Source: Lingula anatina
Lineage: Eukaryota; Brachiopoda; Lingulata; Lingulida; Lingulidae
Length of the DNA stretch: 64,000 nucleotides
Assembly: GCF_001039355.2 (NCBI RefSeq)
Contig: NW_019776178.1
Span: 5,310-69,309 of the forward strand
Direction: 5' to 3'
The position numbers and the translations under genes are program-made. Position 1 is the stretch's first letter. Every line of letters starts with the position of its first letter. This document shows positions 40,391 through 52,700 of the stretch, one piece after another. The notes below the pieces were generated by a model. It did not search any database. It was not told the origin of the DNA and saw only the letters and a list, made by a program, of their open reading frames with translations.

Positions 40391-43300
40391 TTTTTAAAAA
40401 GACTCTACGTAACACAGATATAACGTAACACAGTATAAATCCAGTTTTGTTTTCTTTGTGTGAATGTAAACGGTAATAAGTCATCTTCAGCCGAATTTTA
40501 TATTTAAACAGGAATTCTCTGCTACGAGTAAAAAGTGCCCAAAAATGGGCCCTGTAAGGCTGTAATTTTCAATGCCATCGACCTACTTTCGATCTTACCT
40601 TTCGACTGTCTCGTCTATTTATGCCTCTCTTAACACAGTCATAGCTGATTATGGCGCGAGATCATCTTAGATGTGGTCCGTCAATCGAGCAGGCGACAAA
40701 AATTCTTACATATCAATAATATCCGAGTCCTGCATCATTAATTTAGTGAGTTTATTGTTAATATATTAATTTATAATTAATTTATTTAATGCTTAATTCG
40801 AATCGTTCCGTCAACACACTGAATTTCAAAAAGTGCTTTTTTTCGTGGGGTAGGGTGAATCAATAAAATGAACCCCTATATATAAGATACCCCTTCACTA
40901 ACATCAAATGTTGTGTTCTTACATTTACAGCGGGATATATTTATGTAAGGTAGTTGATTCTAGGGGCTCCAATCCGACTCGGGATAATCTTGGTATCGGC
41001 TCGAGTTATGCCCGGAGAAAAAGTTACGCAAGACCGCACTTTTATTTCCAAAACCAAAAATCAATTTTACTACCTGGACATTTCCTAGTTTTATGGAAGA
41101 AATCCACGCAACAGAAATCTCCAAATCTTAAATTGAAAATAAAATTTCGACTGATAATTGAACGAGCCGCGTGCATAGGCATGCAACTCCATTGAAATTA
41201 ATTTGCAAATCTGATTAGTTTTTTTCCATCTGCACGCCTTCCGGTTTTTTAACAAATAGAAAAATTAGAGAATAAAGTTTTATTCAACTATTATATACAG
41301 TAACATTCAATTTCAAAAGTACTTTAGGAATCATTAATGAATTATGTAAATGCAATGGATCAATAAATGGTAGTACCCGATGCCCTCGCGCCGTGGGAAA
41401 AAACCAATCTAAACCCTTCGTGGGGAATGCTGGGAAAATGCCCACGCCCATATACTTGAAACATGATAACTTCAGTTTTATTATTGGCATGGCGCCTTAC
41501 AGTTCATAAATATTGCCCCGTTTTATACAGCATGGTGCAACCGAATCAACTTTCTCGTGACTACAAACTATTCTCTATATGCACTATACTGGTACACAAG
41601 ATGAAGCACAATTTACCAAAGTACATGTAATTCCTACTGAAAGAGGTACAGAAGACAATTAAGGCACATTTACTAGAGTCTTAACACAAACTGAGGCTTA
41701 TTTTAACTTCATCTAGCCTTGAAATCGCAACTACCTATATGATACAAGTAAAGAATAAAGCAAGCTTGCTTCGACATATTTCATATTTCACATAACACTG
41801 TATGACCGCCTATGCAAATTTCAATATGAATTTTTGGGTCCGGAGGAAAAAAGGTGCATATATGATGAATTGGATACATTTGTCAACTATAACACTTGAG
41901 AAAATCATAATATTAGTAATATTAGTAATGTGCGATCCTCAGTCTTGAGAGATGACCGTGTGCACCCAGCCATCCCTCACGAGGAGCAGACTGTGTACAA
42001 AAATATAATGAAATATTTTTTCAAACGTAAAATATTTCATTATAGATTTTGCACAAGCTATCAATGTAAAACCTCTTCATGTAAAATCATTTACATCAAG
42101 TCGGATTTTACAAAGACGTGAGGGTTAGTTGAGGTAAGTGTGCGGATTATGATCTTCTCAAACGCTATACTGACGAACAACTCCAAGTCATCAAAAGCAC
42201 AAATTTGAAAAATAACTACATCACTAAGATTGAAATAAAGCACAGACGACCATAAGTGGTGGTAATACCAATGTTTTGCGAGCGAAAACATAGCTGCATT
42301 TAGAATGTGGTTAAAGCAACTGGATATTCTATTTTAAATTTTAATAATAACTGAAGAGGCAGACTTAACCAAAGAACCACAATTCATCTTATTCAATTGA
42401 ACATTTATGGAATTATGAATGATCATACTGAACTTCAGTTTTCTCTTAAGCTATTGGAATAAAATGTTTCACTATCATAAGTGAAAAAAATAAAACTTAC
42501 TAAATACAATTACACCCGACTCATATCTGTGACCCATGAAGCTCAAAAATTCTCAATATATAAAATACTTGAGTACATTATTAGATTGTATTCCTTTTAC
42601 ATTCAGTATATTGCTCGTCATTACCATTCCACATTCTCTAAAATTTTTTTTTGCAGACAGACCGTGTCCTTAAAAACTGAGACTGCTAGGGCGTTCAATC
42701 ATCAATGAAAGTGGTTACATGGGCTCGGTGTTGCTAGCGCCATTAAGTGTTTCACATCTTGGACATTTTGGCTAGGATTGATGGAATCTGCGTTCAGGCA
42801 TTATTTCTGGAAAACTGCCCTATCGTAGCCTACAAATGAAATGTAACATTTTCACACAAAAATATGAAAAGTAATTGAAAGCTTTCGTTATCTGTAGTAA
42901 GTATTAACACGATTATTTTATTTTATTTCTATAAAATAACACAAAACCACAGTATGATTTAGGAGAGTGCTAATATTCTACAAAAATATTCTACAAAAAG
43001 AAAGTGACTAGAAAATAAGAGGGATAATGGAAGGAATATGAATTACGAAAACGCCTAACAATCTGAACAATATAAACAGATGAAAATACATGCTCACCTG
43101 TATGATTGCCTCTTTGTACCACAAGGGCGAGGTTGGGGGTAGTAGCTTCTGGTATTCTAAGACCAGTGACAACGCCACGTGTGTCACATTGAAACTGATG
43201 AAGATCTGAAAGTCGGTCGATAGGATATAAAAATATTTTGCTCGAGTTTTTTTTAAGTTTGAATGAGCTTTTGGATTCTAAAATGTCTGAATTTCGTTGA

Positions 43301-43850
43301 ATAAATTGTAAATAGAAAAGAAAAATGTCTACATTGAGACGGTCTAATTTAAGACGATTTTGTCTAAGGGGCTGCACAAAATGTCCAGTTTGTTGAATTT
43401 GCATTGATAAAAGATTTGTAACATCTTGACAATATCTTAGAAGGTTTCCATTTCCGAGAATAAATGGCAATTAAGTTCATTTTTACTCTCTACCCTGGCC
43501 TATAACTTACCTTAAAGGGTCCTAAATTCCAGTGATATTACAACTAGGCAAGGACTCTTGAAATCGCAAATGCTGATATCGCTTTCTCCATTTTAAACTT
43601 ATGAAAATGGACCGTCATCAGACCAGGCGCTCACCAATGCTTTCTGCCTCAACTTCAAAACAGAAATTTCGAAGACATTAGTTTCCCTATTTACCTCTTC
43701 TCCCTACCCAACCCACTAACCTTAATTTTATCTTTTTATTCAAGAAGTGGAAGTGAGCTGTATAATTAATGTGGCTAAGGGCTTTATCTCAAGAATTTTG
43801 TAAGTTAACAATGACTTTAGTGTATTATTCTCTGCAATAACATGAGTTAC
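40391..43850. other. Non-coding or unassigned stretch
   Basis: No recognisable coding exon. The longest open frame (minus, 42991-43470) has no recognisable domain. Part of it (43440-43470, GGTTTCCATTTCCGAG) resembles the donor-side end of the exon-like units further right, so it may hold a decayed unit. A segment near 43508 (CTTACCTTAAAGGGTCC) also looks like such a donor end. A small palindrome (AATATTTCATTATA type) lies at about 42001-42044. Confidence 0.4.
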
Positions 43851-44893
43851 CTTTTACGGCTTCCATGGAAGGTTTCCATTTCCGAGGAACACCATATGCT
43901 TCCGATGTTCCCCCATGCAGCCACCTTGTAAACAGACCATGGCTGGAATCTTCTTACGAAAAGTGGGAGCTCTATCTGGATTTGCCATAATCGAATTCTG
44001 TAAACAGAAAGGAAAAATAACATTAGTTTGTTTAATTCCCATAAATCGTGTAGTTAAAGCAGTCTGCGTCATAAGCAGTTCAATTTAAATAGTTGTTAGT
44101 TTTATTAGAAGATCTAAATTGCAATCATTTGTTACAAGTAACGACTCATGACTGCTCCATTTTAATCCTTTTGGTTTAGAATTAAAGACTAACCTCAAAG
44201 GAACTTTCATGAAACCCATATCAGTGATCTTAACGAGTAGCAAAGAGTACCTGTGCCATGATGACTTCAAACTGTTAGAAGTAAGCCTTCAAGTCATCTT
44301 CTGTGCTTTTCCAAGGCAAACCCAGCACTATCAGGTCACTGCACTTCTTGCTGTCCAGGCAGTCGCTTAATTTTCACGTTGCAATTTTCCAGGGTCTCAT
44401 CTCCTTTTCTTTTATTCTCTAAAATGGTAACTCTTTCCAATTATTATTAAGACCGTTTATTGAATTACCAACCCTTTGCTGTTTCAATGTCTATTATTTT
44501 ATGTATAATCAATGACTGACACTAATTATAGTTCGGACAAGTAGATTTGTCAGAATGTTTTAAATTGGTCATTTGACCATAAGATTTTTTAAGTTTTCAA
44601 AATAACTTTTGATGTGATTTAATTTTTAATGTAACTGTTACATCATAATTCTAAAAATGTCAAGGTCTTGTTAAAAAGTGCAATCCAGTCCAATATTATT
44701 AAAATTTGTATTCGGACCAGTGAATCCTGACTCAGACCAGTAGTTTTGGGGAAAGTTTAGGTCCGAATGGCCAGTAAGATGAATAGTTTATGGCAAAGAC
44801 TGCAACTCAAAAAAACCTTTTTAGTCCAATTCTCTCCCAATCACCCGGCTTACCTTTCAGGGTTTTCCATCTCAGTAAAACACCATATGCCTT

Positions 44894-45153
44894 GGACGCT
44901 TCCCCAATGCAGCCGACTCGTAGACGGACCATGACAGGACTCGCTGGACGCTTTCCCAATGCAGCCACTTCGTAGACGGACCATGGCAGGACTCGCTGGA
45001 CGCTTCCCCAATGCAGCCGACTCGTAGACAGACCATGGCAGGACTCGCTGGACGCTTTTCCCATGCAGCCACCTCGTAGACGGACCATGGCAGGACTCAC
45101 TGGACGCTTTTCCCATGCAGCCACCTCGTAGACAGACCGTGGCAGGACTCGCT
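44894..45153. repeat. 52-bp minisatellite, five units
   Basis: Units begin (GGACGCTT...) at 44894, 44946, 44998, 45050 and 45102, each exactly 52 bp, with about 85-95 percent identity by eye. A partial sixth begins at 45154. Because 52 is not a multiple of 3, successive units are read in different frames, and all three minus-strand frames are open across it. Confidence 0.95.
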
Positions 45154-45272
45154 GGCAACAAAGATTGGTCGAAGTAGCTGTAGATGTGGGCCCTCTTCTT
45201 GCAGTTGTGTTCTGTAAACAGAAATAAAAACGAGATTAGATTTCTTTTATTTCTTAAACTCCACTTCCAAAA

Positions 45273-45273
45273 N
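45273..45273. other. Single N: contig join inside the exon array
   Basis: The ambiguous base lies between the units at 44854-45211 and 45286-45476, so the number and spacing of units may be misassembled. Confidence 0.7.
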
Positions 45274-45726
45274 ATACAGGCTTACCTTAAAGGGTTTTCC
45301 ATCTCGGTGAAACACCACATGCCTTGAACACTCTCGCAATGCAGCCACCTCGTAGACAGACCATGGCAGGACTCGCTGGCACCAAGGATTGATCGACGTA
45401 GCTGAAGTGTAGATGTGGCCCTCTTCTCCTTGCTGTTGTCAGTGGGAGCTCTATCGAGAATCGCCATAATCGAGTTCTGTAAACAGAAAGAAAAACGGAT
45501 TAACGACTTTTTCAACCCATGTCAGCACTCTGCAGTCAGGCTTACCTTTAAAGTTTTTCCATCTCAGTCATCACATGCCTTGAACGCTCCCACAATGCAG
45601 CCACCTCGTAGACAGACCATGGCAGGACTCGCCGGCACCAAGGATTGACCGACGTAGCTGAAGTGTAGATGTGGCCCTCTTCTCCTTGCAGCTGGGAGCT
45701 CTATCGTGCATCGCCATAATCGAGTT

Positions 45727-47190
45727 CTGTTAAAAGAAAGAATAACGGATTTAGTAAATTTTTCTACCTATGTATATAATAAGAAGAAACCTGGAATGCA
45801 TAGAAATATATGCAATGAAACTACAAGAATATAGCCTACAACAGCATAAAGCCGATGACGTATCCTGCGAAGATTCCTGAGCGACGATTCCTCGTGAAAA
45901 GAAGCGAAGGTTTTAGCTGGCCAGCTTAGAGAAACGTCGAATCCACTGTCCAGACGACTGCGTGTGCAAGAAACAAAATGTCGATGAGCGATGCGTTGAC
46001 TTGGGACGAAGAAAAGATTCGAAGAAATGCGAGTCGACTCCTGTGTCCTTTTTTCTTGATACAGTGCGCAGTACATGGCATCCTTCTTGTTGCTCCAGAT
46101 CTGTGTGCGTTGAATGAACGAAATTTCAAAATTTCGCGCTTTTATACCTTCTGTGATATCAGGTCACATGGTGGCGTTCCTGGTCAACTTGTTCATAGGG
46201 GGTGGCGTTTGATAGTGATGCCCATAATTGATTATAATATGTTTTTAACATACACATTTTATTAACTGTTATTTATTTTGAGTATTCTGTTTTTCATTTT
46301 ATCTTATGTTAAGAGTAATAAGTACTAAGCAATGACTTCGAAATGTACAGGCAAATTTGATGAAAATTTCTGAGCAACATACCTTCTCCCCAAAATTATG
46401 ATAGGCCCGATGTCCGTTAAACTGGTGAACGTCTTTCAGGCACTGAATACGTGTGTATTCGAACACTGATCCAAAATGTGGATAATGTAGCGTAGGGTGA
46501 CTGCATTTTCGAGGTAGCCTGAGGGGGCTTGATTGTTTTGATTGTAGAGAATTGTAGTAAGTCAACTGAAAGTACACTGGACTTATATAGTACAGCCACC
46601 TCAGTACATTAAAACATATTTTGTTATCAACTGAGTTGTTATTCTGAGAAATGAAAAACACGTTATTGTGATTTTACGAAACGAAAGAAAACAGCAGTTG
46701 GTCACATGAAAAACCTTAATTAACTTATACCAGGCAGCAGAAACAAATGAATATTTTTTGCATATAAATCCATTCATGGTTTCGGGTTATCAGTACACTG
46801 AATGCTAATTCAGTAAAAGATGAAAAATTACTTTCATATGAGCATTGCACCTGCATTCCCAGATAATTTAATCTTTATGAAATATCTAAAAGTAAACTGA
46901 CATATTTTGAGAAAAGTAATCTAGTGTCACATTCCTCAGGCACCGTGCGTGATATTTTTAACATTTTAAGAACAATCGCGTTCATGGATATTAATATGGT
47001 GGACTGAACAGTGTTTAGAGGTTATGCATAAAGATCATTTTAAATGATTTCCTGGCCTTCTTTCTGGGAAAAATACCAATTGAAATTCGTTTGTAACTTT
47101 AATCTCTCAAAACATTATCTGTTTTGATGGACCAAAATCCACTTTGACACCAAAGATTTTGAGTCCGCATGGCCCTATCACTGGCAAATT
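45727..47190. other. Unassigned stretch
   Basis: Several overlapping open frames occur on both strands around 45768-46265, but none shows a recognisable domain or clear splice pattern. An upstream exon of the exon array could lie here. The rest is AT-rich. Confidence 0.35.
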
Positions 47191-47193
47191 TAA

Positions 47194-47474
47194 AGGGATA
47201 ATAACTCTTCGTATGAGATCTATATTTCACAATAAAAACATAGTAAACAACTCGTAGAAATATGATATATTCTGTTTTACCACAAAAACGGCAGTATAGC
47301 TATTATTTTGATATCTGAGCTTGTCTTTAGACCGCGTGACCTCCATTGATGGCTATACTCTGTTACAATCTCTTAAGAGATTATAACATAAAACAAAACT
47401 TTTCAGAAAGAAAAGAAAATTGTTGTTTTGTTGGAAAATTAATTTTTTGGCCAAAATCAACAGTTATTATCCCT
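47194..47474. mobile_element. TTAA-flanked inverted-repeat element (Kolobok-like), copy 2
   Basis: TTAA at 47190-47193, left end AGGGATAATAACT, right end AGTTATTATCCCT, TTAA at 47475-47478. It matches 17672-17982 along most of its length. 281 bp, non-coding. Confidence 0.8.
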
Positions 47475-47525
47475 TTAAACAGGTGTGTTTTTTAACAACA
47501 AAAATTACGTATTCGAATAGATTAA

Positions 47526-47873
47526 AGGTACACTCCATGAGAATTACCCGCCAAAATGGATTTCCCCGGGAAAATAAGCAATTTTCTCGTACTCACCAAT
47601 CCTTTATGTATCTCTGTCTCTCCCCCCACCCTCCTGCACTTGGATTCGACCTTTCATAAAATTTATAAAGGTTGATATTATCTTAAAATGACTGACCAGC
47701 CATTATAACAGCGATCATATCCCTATAAGCTCCAATGGAAATGTCAACATCAGGCACGCTCCAGAAAAAATATATCCCCTTAAATCATTTTAAGGTGTAT
47801 GTAAGGTTTTATAAGAAGCTGCGGGTGGCAAAAATAAGCATTTTGGGGATTTTCAAACCCATGGAGTGTGCTT
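47526..47873. mobile_element. Second TTAA-flanked element family, 348 bp
   Basis: TTAA at 47522-47525, left end AGGTACACTCCATG, right end the complement of AAGCACACTCCATG, TTAA at 47874-47877. The ends differ from the neighbouring element, so this is a separate family with the same target preference. No transposase frame. Confidence 0.75.
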
Positions 47874-47877
47874 TTAA

Positions 47878-49731
47878 CTGGGGTCTCGCACAAAGTAATA
47901 TTTCAATGACTTTTTAGATATATACTTTTAAGTCGACAGGGCCCCTCAGCTCCCCCTTCTCTTTTGCCTAAAAGATCAAGGTATCTAAATTGGGTTGTTT
48001 CAGGTTTCTCCCATAACAATTTCTACACAAATGAGCATCATGTCACTTGACATAAACGTGTAAAGGTTTTCGAATTCAATACCTATCAATCATCAGTTTG
48101 CTTGTACAGTACATGTAAGCAAACGAAGCATGTGGATTGCAGCGTTTTACCGATATTAATCGTCGTATAGGGTGGGTAATCTTGATTTCTTTTGAAATAA
48201 AATCCAGATATCACTAAGAACATAAAATTAATTTCAAAAACAAAAAACCACGCTTTCTTGAAAGGAAGAGCGTGATCTTGTGTTGCATTTGCGGTTTTAT
48301 AGAAGAAAGCCTGTGGAAAATAAAATTCAAGTAATGATGGGAATCGTGGTGAGCCTTTACTGGTCATTTGACGTGCACCCACCGCCACACGATTTTTTTT
48401 TCATTTTCTATTAAGAAGAGAAATAAATAATTAACTGTATTAGGTGGAAATCACCTGGTCTACTCCCAAGTATACATGAAGTTTAAATCCAAAGCGATGT
48501 ACCCAAGAGTTATTTTGATAACATCATCAGTAACAACACAAGAAGGCTGTTATATTGAGTGTGGACCACCGTAATGAACCAGGTTCGTTTTATCCTTTTA
48601 TCGATACAGCGTAGAACAAGAACTGGTCACTTAACGAAAATCCATTTCGTGGTACATCGTACAATAAAGTACAGCCTCGTCAATGATAAAAACAACATTA
48701 GATCATTCAATAAAAGTATACATTTTAATGTTTGCACAAAAGTGGACAATATGTATACAAATGTTGTCTAATGCACTGAGATTATTAATAAATCTGTGCA
48801 GAGAAAAACCGCCATCAGCTCTTTAGTTCAGAAAATGCAGATTGGAATATCTACATAAACACTGATATAATGGGAATCCTTTTATCCCCTTAATTGCTAA
48901 TGGTCTTTACATTTAATTTATGGGAACAGAAATGCAAACTTCTAAAACTGATTTTATATATGTCAGTTAACACAAGATGGCAGCATTGGAGTGAGATCAC
49001 AACAAAAAATATAAACAAAGCTTGCAATCAATAAACAAGATAATACTTCTATCTTTTGTGCTGGCATTTCACAAAGCAAAATCAACCCATAAATGCTTAC
49101 AGAAGGTAATGTTAATTATGTTGTACTCAAATGCATTGTTTAAAATATATTAAAACAATATTTACACTTTCAAATAAAATCGATGTTTATATTAGTAATA
49201 AATACACTGCACAAACCTTCAATTATAACCGTAACAGAAATTCTTTCTTATCCGTCTAAACACTTGTTCCCATATTTGTCTGACTAACATTCTAATGTAA
49301 AAAGGCCTGTATAAACAGCTTTTGGCAGCTTGTATTTCATACTCATTTTAGATTGGTATGAACTATATAAGGTGACCTACTGAATTGTGACAAGGTCTGA
49401 CCTACTAATTCTAACAAAGTACTTTGCCCAAACTAACACTATCACAAATGCTGTTATGTTCAAAGCAAAAGCAAAATGACAAACATCAGTTCTGTTTAAG
49501 ATGCTGAACGATCTAATATACAGCAATAATAAACATGATCAACTTAGAGATTTTACCATACATTGGTCTATTTAGAAATTGAGCACATGAAAGACTAAAT
49601 AAATACACAACATTGAAACATCATGTGACACACACACCCACATATACAGTATGTATGTCAACCCACAAGGGTCTGATCAAATTTCAAAGAAATCCACTCA
49701 GTTTTAACTATTCCGCTAGAAAGATCACAAC
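47878..49731 (-). other. Intergenic region and 3' UTR of CCDC88
   Basis: No coding exon is supported. The right part, directly after the CCDC88 stop at 49732, should be its 3' UTR. Several TTTATT (AATAAA on the minus strand) signals are present, and the exact end cannot be chosen. Confidence 0.45.
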
Positions 49732-52700
49732 TCAAACACATCCATATTCATACCACACGGAACTCTTCCCCTCAGGAGAAGTGGTATCTTTCCCGGGTGT
49801 CTGTCCAGTGTTGGCACTGGTTGTTGGAGTCCTTGGGGAAGTAGTTTCACTACCGTTTTTTCTGTCATTATCCGTGTTAGATTTGAACCCAGTCATACGA
49901 ACATACGGCGTAAGATAGCAATCACTTTTGCAACCGTGTGGGTGCATGTGTGAGTGTTGGGTACGGATCCCAAGCATACTGGCGGCACTTTGAGTGCCAG
50001 GAGTTGACTCGGGCCTTGGGGATGACATATCACTTGGTTGTTTCACTGGTGGAGAAGGAGCTCTTCTCTTCACAGAAGAGTTAGCAGGGCGGGGTGGAGA
50101 CGGTGCCCGTTGTTTTTCCCTACGCGGAGACATTCCATCTCTGAGGCGACGTGGTGGCGCCACTGGTACATTTGATTTACCGCCATCTGGTCCACTTTTC
50201 CCAAAGTCAACGTAGCCACGTGAGTCATTACTTTGATCGCTAGAAGTGGAGTAACTCCTCGTGTCAGAACCTCCATTGGGATACCCTCTGCCTCTTGAAC
50301 CTACATCAGCTTCATATTCCGTAGATTTCTGACTACTTGAAAGAGAAAGGTCATCCTTGTATCCTCTGTTATTTTCATTTAGATTCATCCCATAGGTTTG
50401 AGTTGTCAGTCTATCTAATCTTTCCGCAGCCTGTTTCTCTGCACTAACAGTCCGTCCCCTCTGTGGGAAATTAGATGGGGACCCTTGGTCTAGTTTGTTA
50501 TACTGGGAGACTCTGTCTTTAACAGCAACTGAAGTATTAGGTTCATGGTCTGTTGTATTCTTTTGCCTGTCTGCAAATGACCTGATAATAAATGGTGTAC
50601 TATAATTCGGATAATTTGGCCCCGTTGGAGTTGATGTCTTATTTTCTCCATATTTATTAGGAGTCATATTTTCTCTTGGGCTATCCTCAGAATCGTTTAA
50701 GTTTGGCATTGAGACAAAAGAATTTTTGGAGATATTAAGTGGGACTTTGTGACCACCATGTTGTGAATCAGGCATATGGCTAGAGAATCTCTTCACTGAG
50801 GGATCTTCCCTAGGGCTCGGTCGTAATGGAGTTGGTCTGTTTATGACTTTCTCGTGTTCTTGTTGATAGTCATTGTTCATTTTCTTNTTGGCCCCGTTGG
50901 AGTTGATGTCTTATTTTCTCCATATTTATTAGGAGTCATATTTTCTCTTGGGCTATCCTCAGAATCGTTTAAGTTTGGCATTGAGACAAAAGAATTTTTG
51001 GAGATATTAAGTGGGACTTTGTGACCACCATGTTGTGAATCAGGCATATGGCTAGAGAATCTCTTCACTGAGGGATCTTCCCTAGGGCTCGGTCGTAATG
51101 GAGTTGGTCTGTTTATGACTTTCTCGTGTTCTTGTTGATAGTCATTGTTCATTTTCTTGTCTTTGCCTCTTGTGTCCTCCAAACCCTGAAAATGAATTTA
51201 ACAAACAATTCAAGCAAGTGTCCCATGAACCAAAAAAGTTGTTGTGTGACATTTGGCTACAATAGCCTTAGTTGCAAAAATAACCTTTAGAGCATTATCA
51301 TTATAATAAATACTACCTATGCCTCATTAACATAATTTTAACTGAATAAGTTGTAGAAAGTAATTGTAGTTTGAAATATACTGTAAGTCATAGGCTCCTC
51401 ATGGAGGAAGATGACAAAGACTTAGATGAAGTTAATTCTTTGCATAGTGTTCTGAATGAATGGATAAAATGAAGGCTGACATTGTTATTAAAACTCGCTC
51501 CAAATGATTTTATGGAGTATTTAGATCAATAATTTGCTTCCTTCAGCCCTTTTCAGGTGCTAGAAGTCTGATTCTAACTAAATAAACTGAACCAGTTGAG
51601 CATGTCTGCCTTACCAAAGTTGGTGGGGTATTTCTGTTAGCTTCTTCCAAGAACTGCTCCAGGGTGATCTCTTCATTTCCTGGAGATTCATCTCTCTCGT
51701 GGATTCTAGGAGAGTTGTGTGGGCTGTCTGATGCTTCCCATGCAGGCTGTCTCTGGCCATACTTAGTCTGTAGACTGCTGTCCAAGGGCGGCTCTCCAGA
51801 GTGCAGGCCCATGTCACGTGTTGGAATGTTATCTTCTGAGCTAATACTGCCTTGTCTCCCTAATATGATAAAATCTCAATAAGTTAAACAGTTTTTTTTT
51901 TATTTGGAATATTATCTTCTGAGTTACTACTGCCTTGTCTCCCTAATACAATAAAATCACAATTAGTTAAACAATGTTTTTTTTTTTTTACATGGAATGT
52001 TATCTTCTGAGCTAATACTGCCTTGTCTCCCTAATACAATACAATCCCAATTAGTTAAACCTTTTTTACATGGGATAATATCAAGTTATATAAGACAAGT
52101 AGTTAGAAAGAATCAAATTGGGAAAGGACAAGATAGTAATTTCTAACCCCCCCTCCTCCCCCAAAAAAGTTTTTTCAATCCAAATTTCAATATAACGTAA
52201 AGATAATTTCTCTCTAATGACAGAGTTTATATTAAGTCTTCAAATACATGTCGTCTTTACTAAATTAAACAGTGCTTTCAAACCACCAGTTTTTACCTCT
52301 GCCTGGGGTTCCAGGGTGGCCATGTGAAGACAAATTGTTTTGGTTGCTTGGCAATTCATAGGCTCCTGAAGAAAAAGTGAAATATTACATGAAAGAAACA
52401 AAGTATGGTGCAAATATTTTCAAACTGAATATACAGTCCTCCTTTTGCTTTTGAATTAGAATAAAAAAACTTTTTCTTTTGAAAACTGTATTGTAAAGGC
52501 AAAACGTCACTACTTTGTAAATAATTATTTTAGGTCTACAACTACCTTATGGTCTGATCCCTGCAAAATATATTTGTATAACATTTGTTGATAAAAACTG
52601 TACAAATCTATGTCAACCTTAGCTTGGAAGAACATGTTAGCTCAAATCAAAAACCTAACCTCAAGCTAAAATAATGCCATAAAATAAGTCAAGGATGCAT

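Larger units (their letters stand above)
43851..45726 (-). other. Array of related exon-like units, gene of unknown function
   Basis: Four units on the minus strand share an acceptor (TTTCTGTTTACAG or TTTCTTTTAACAG) followed by AA(C/T)..., a middle part with CCATGGTCTGTCTACGAGGTG-like sequence, and a donor such as CCTTTAAG/GTAAGC. They lie at 45726-45546, 45476-45286, 45211-44854 and 43997-43851. Three begin with the frame NSIMA followed by DRAP. The unit at 44854-45211 is enlarged by a 52-bp tandem repeat. Frames are open across most units, but I could not join them into one convincing protein. The unit at 45546 meets a stop near its end in the shared frame. It may be a fast-evolving coding gene, a non-coding transcript, or a repeat carrying splice sites. 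The N at 45273 lies between two units. Confidence 0.4.

Noticed and set aside
42991-43470. 159-codon minus-strand open frame
   Set aside because: No domain, low conservation-like composition, and its start overlaps a degenerate exon-like unit; a chance frame is more likely.
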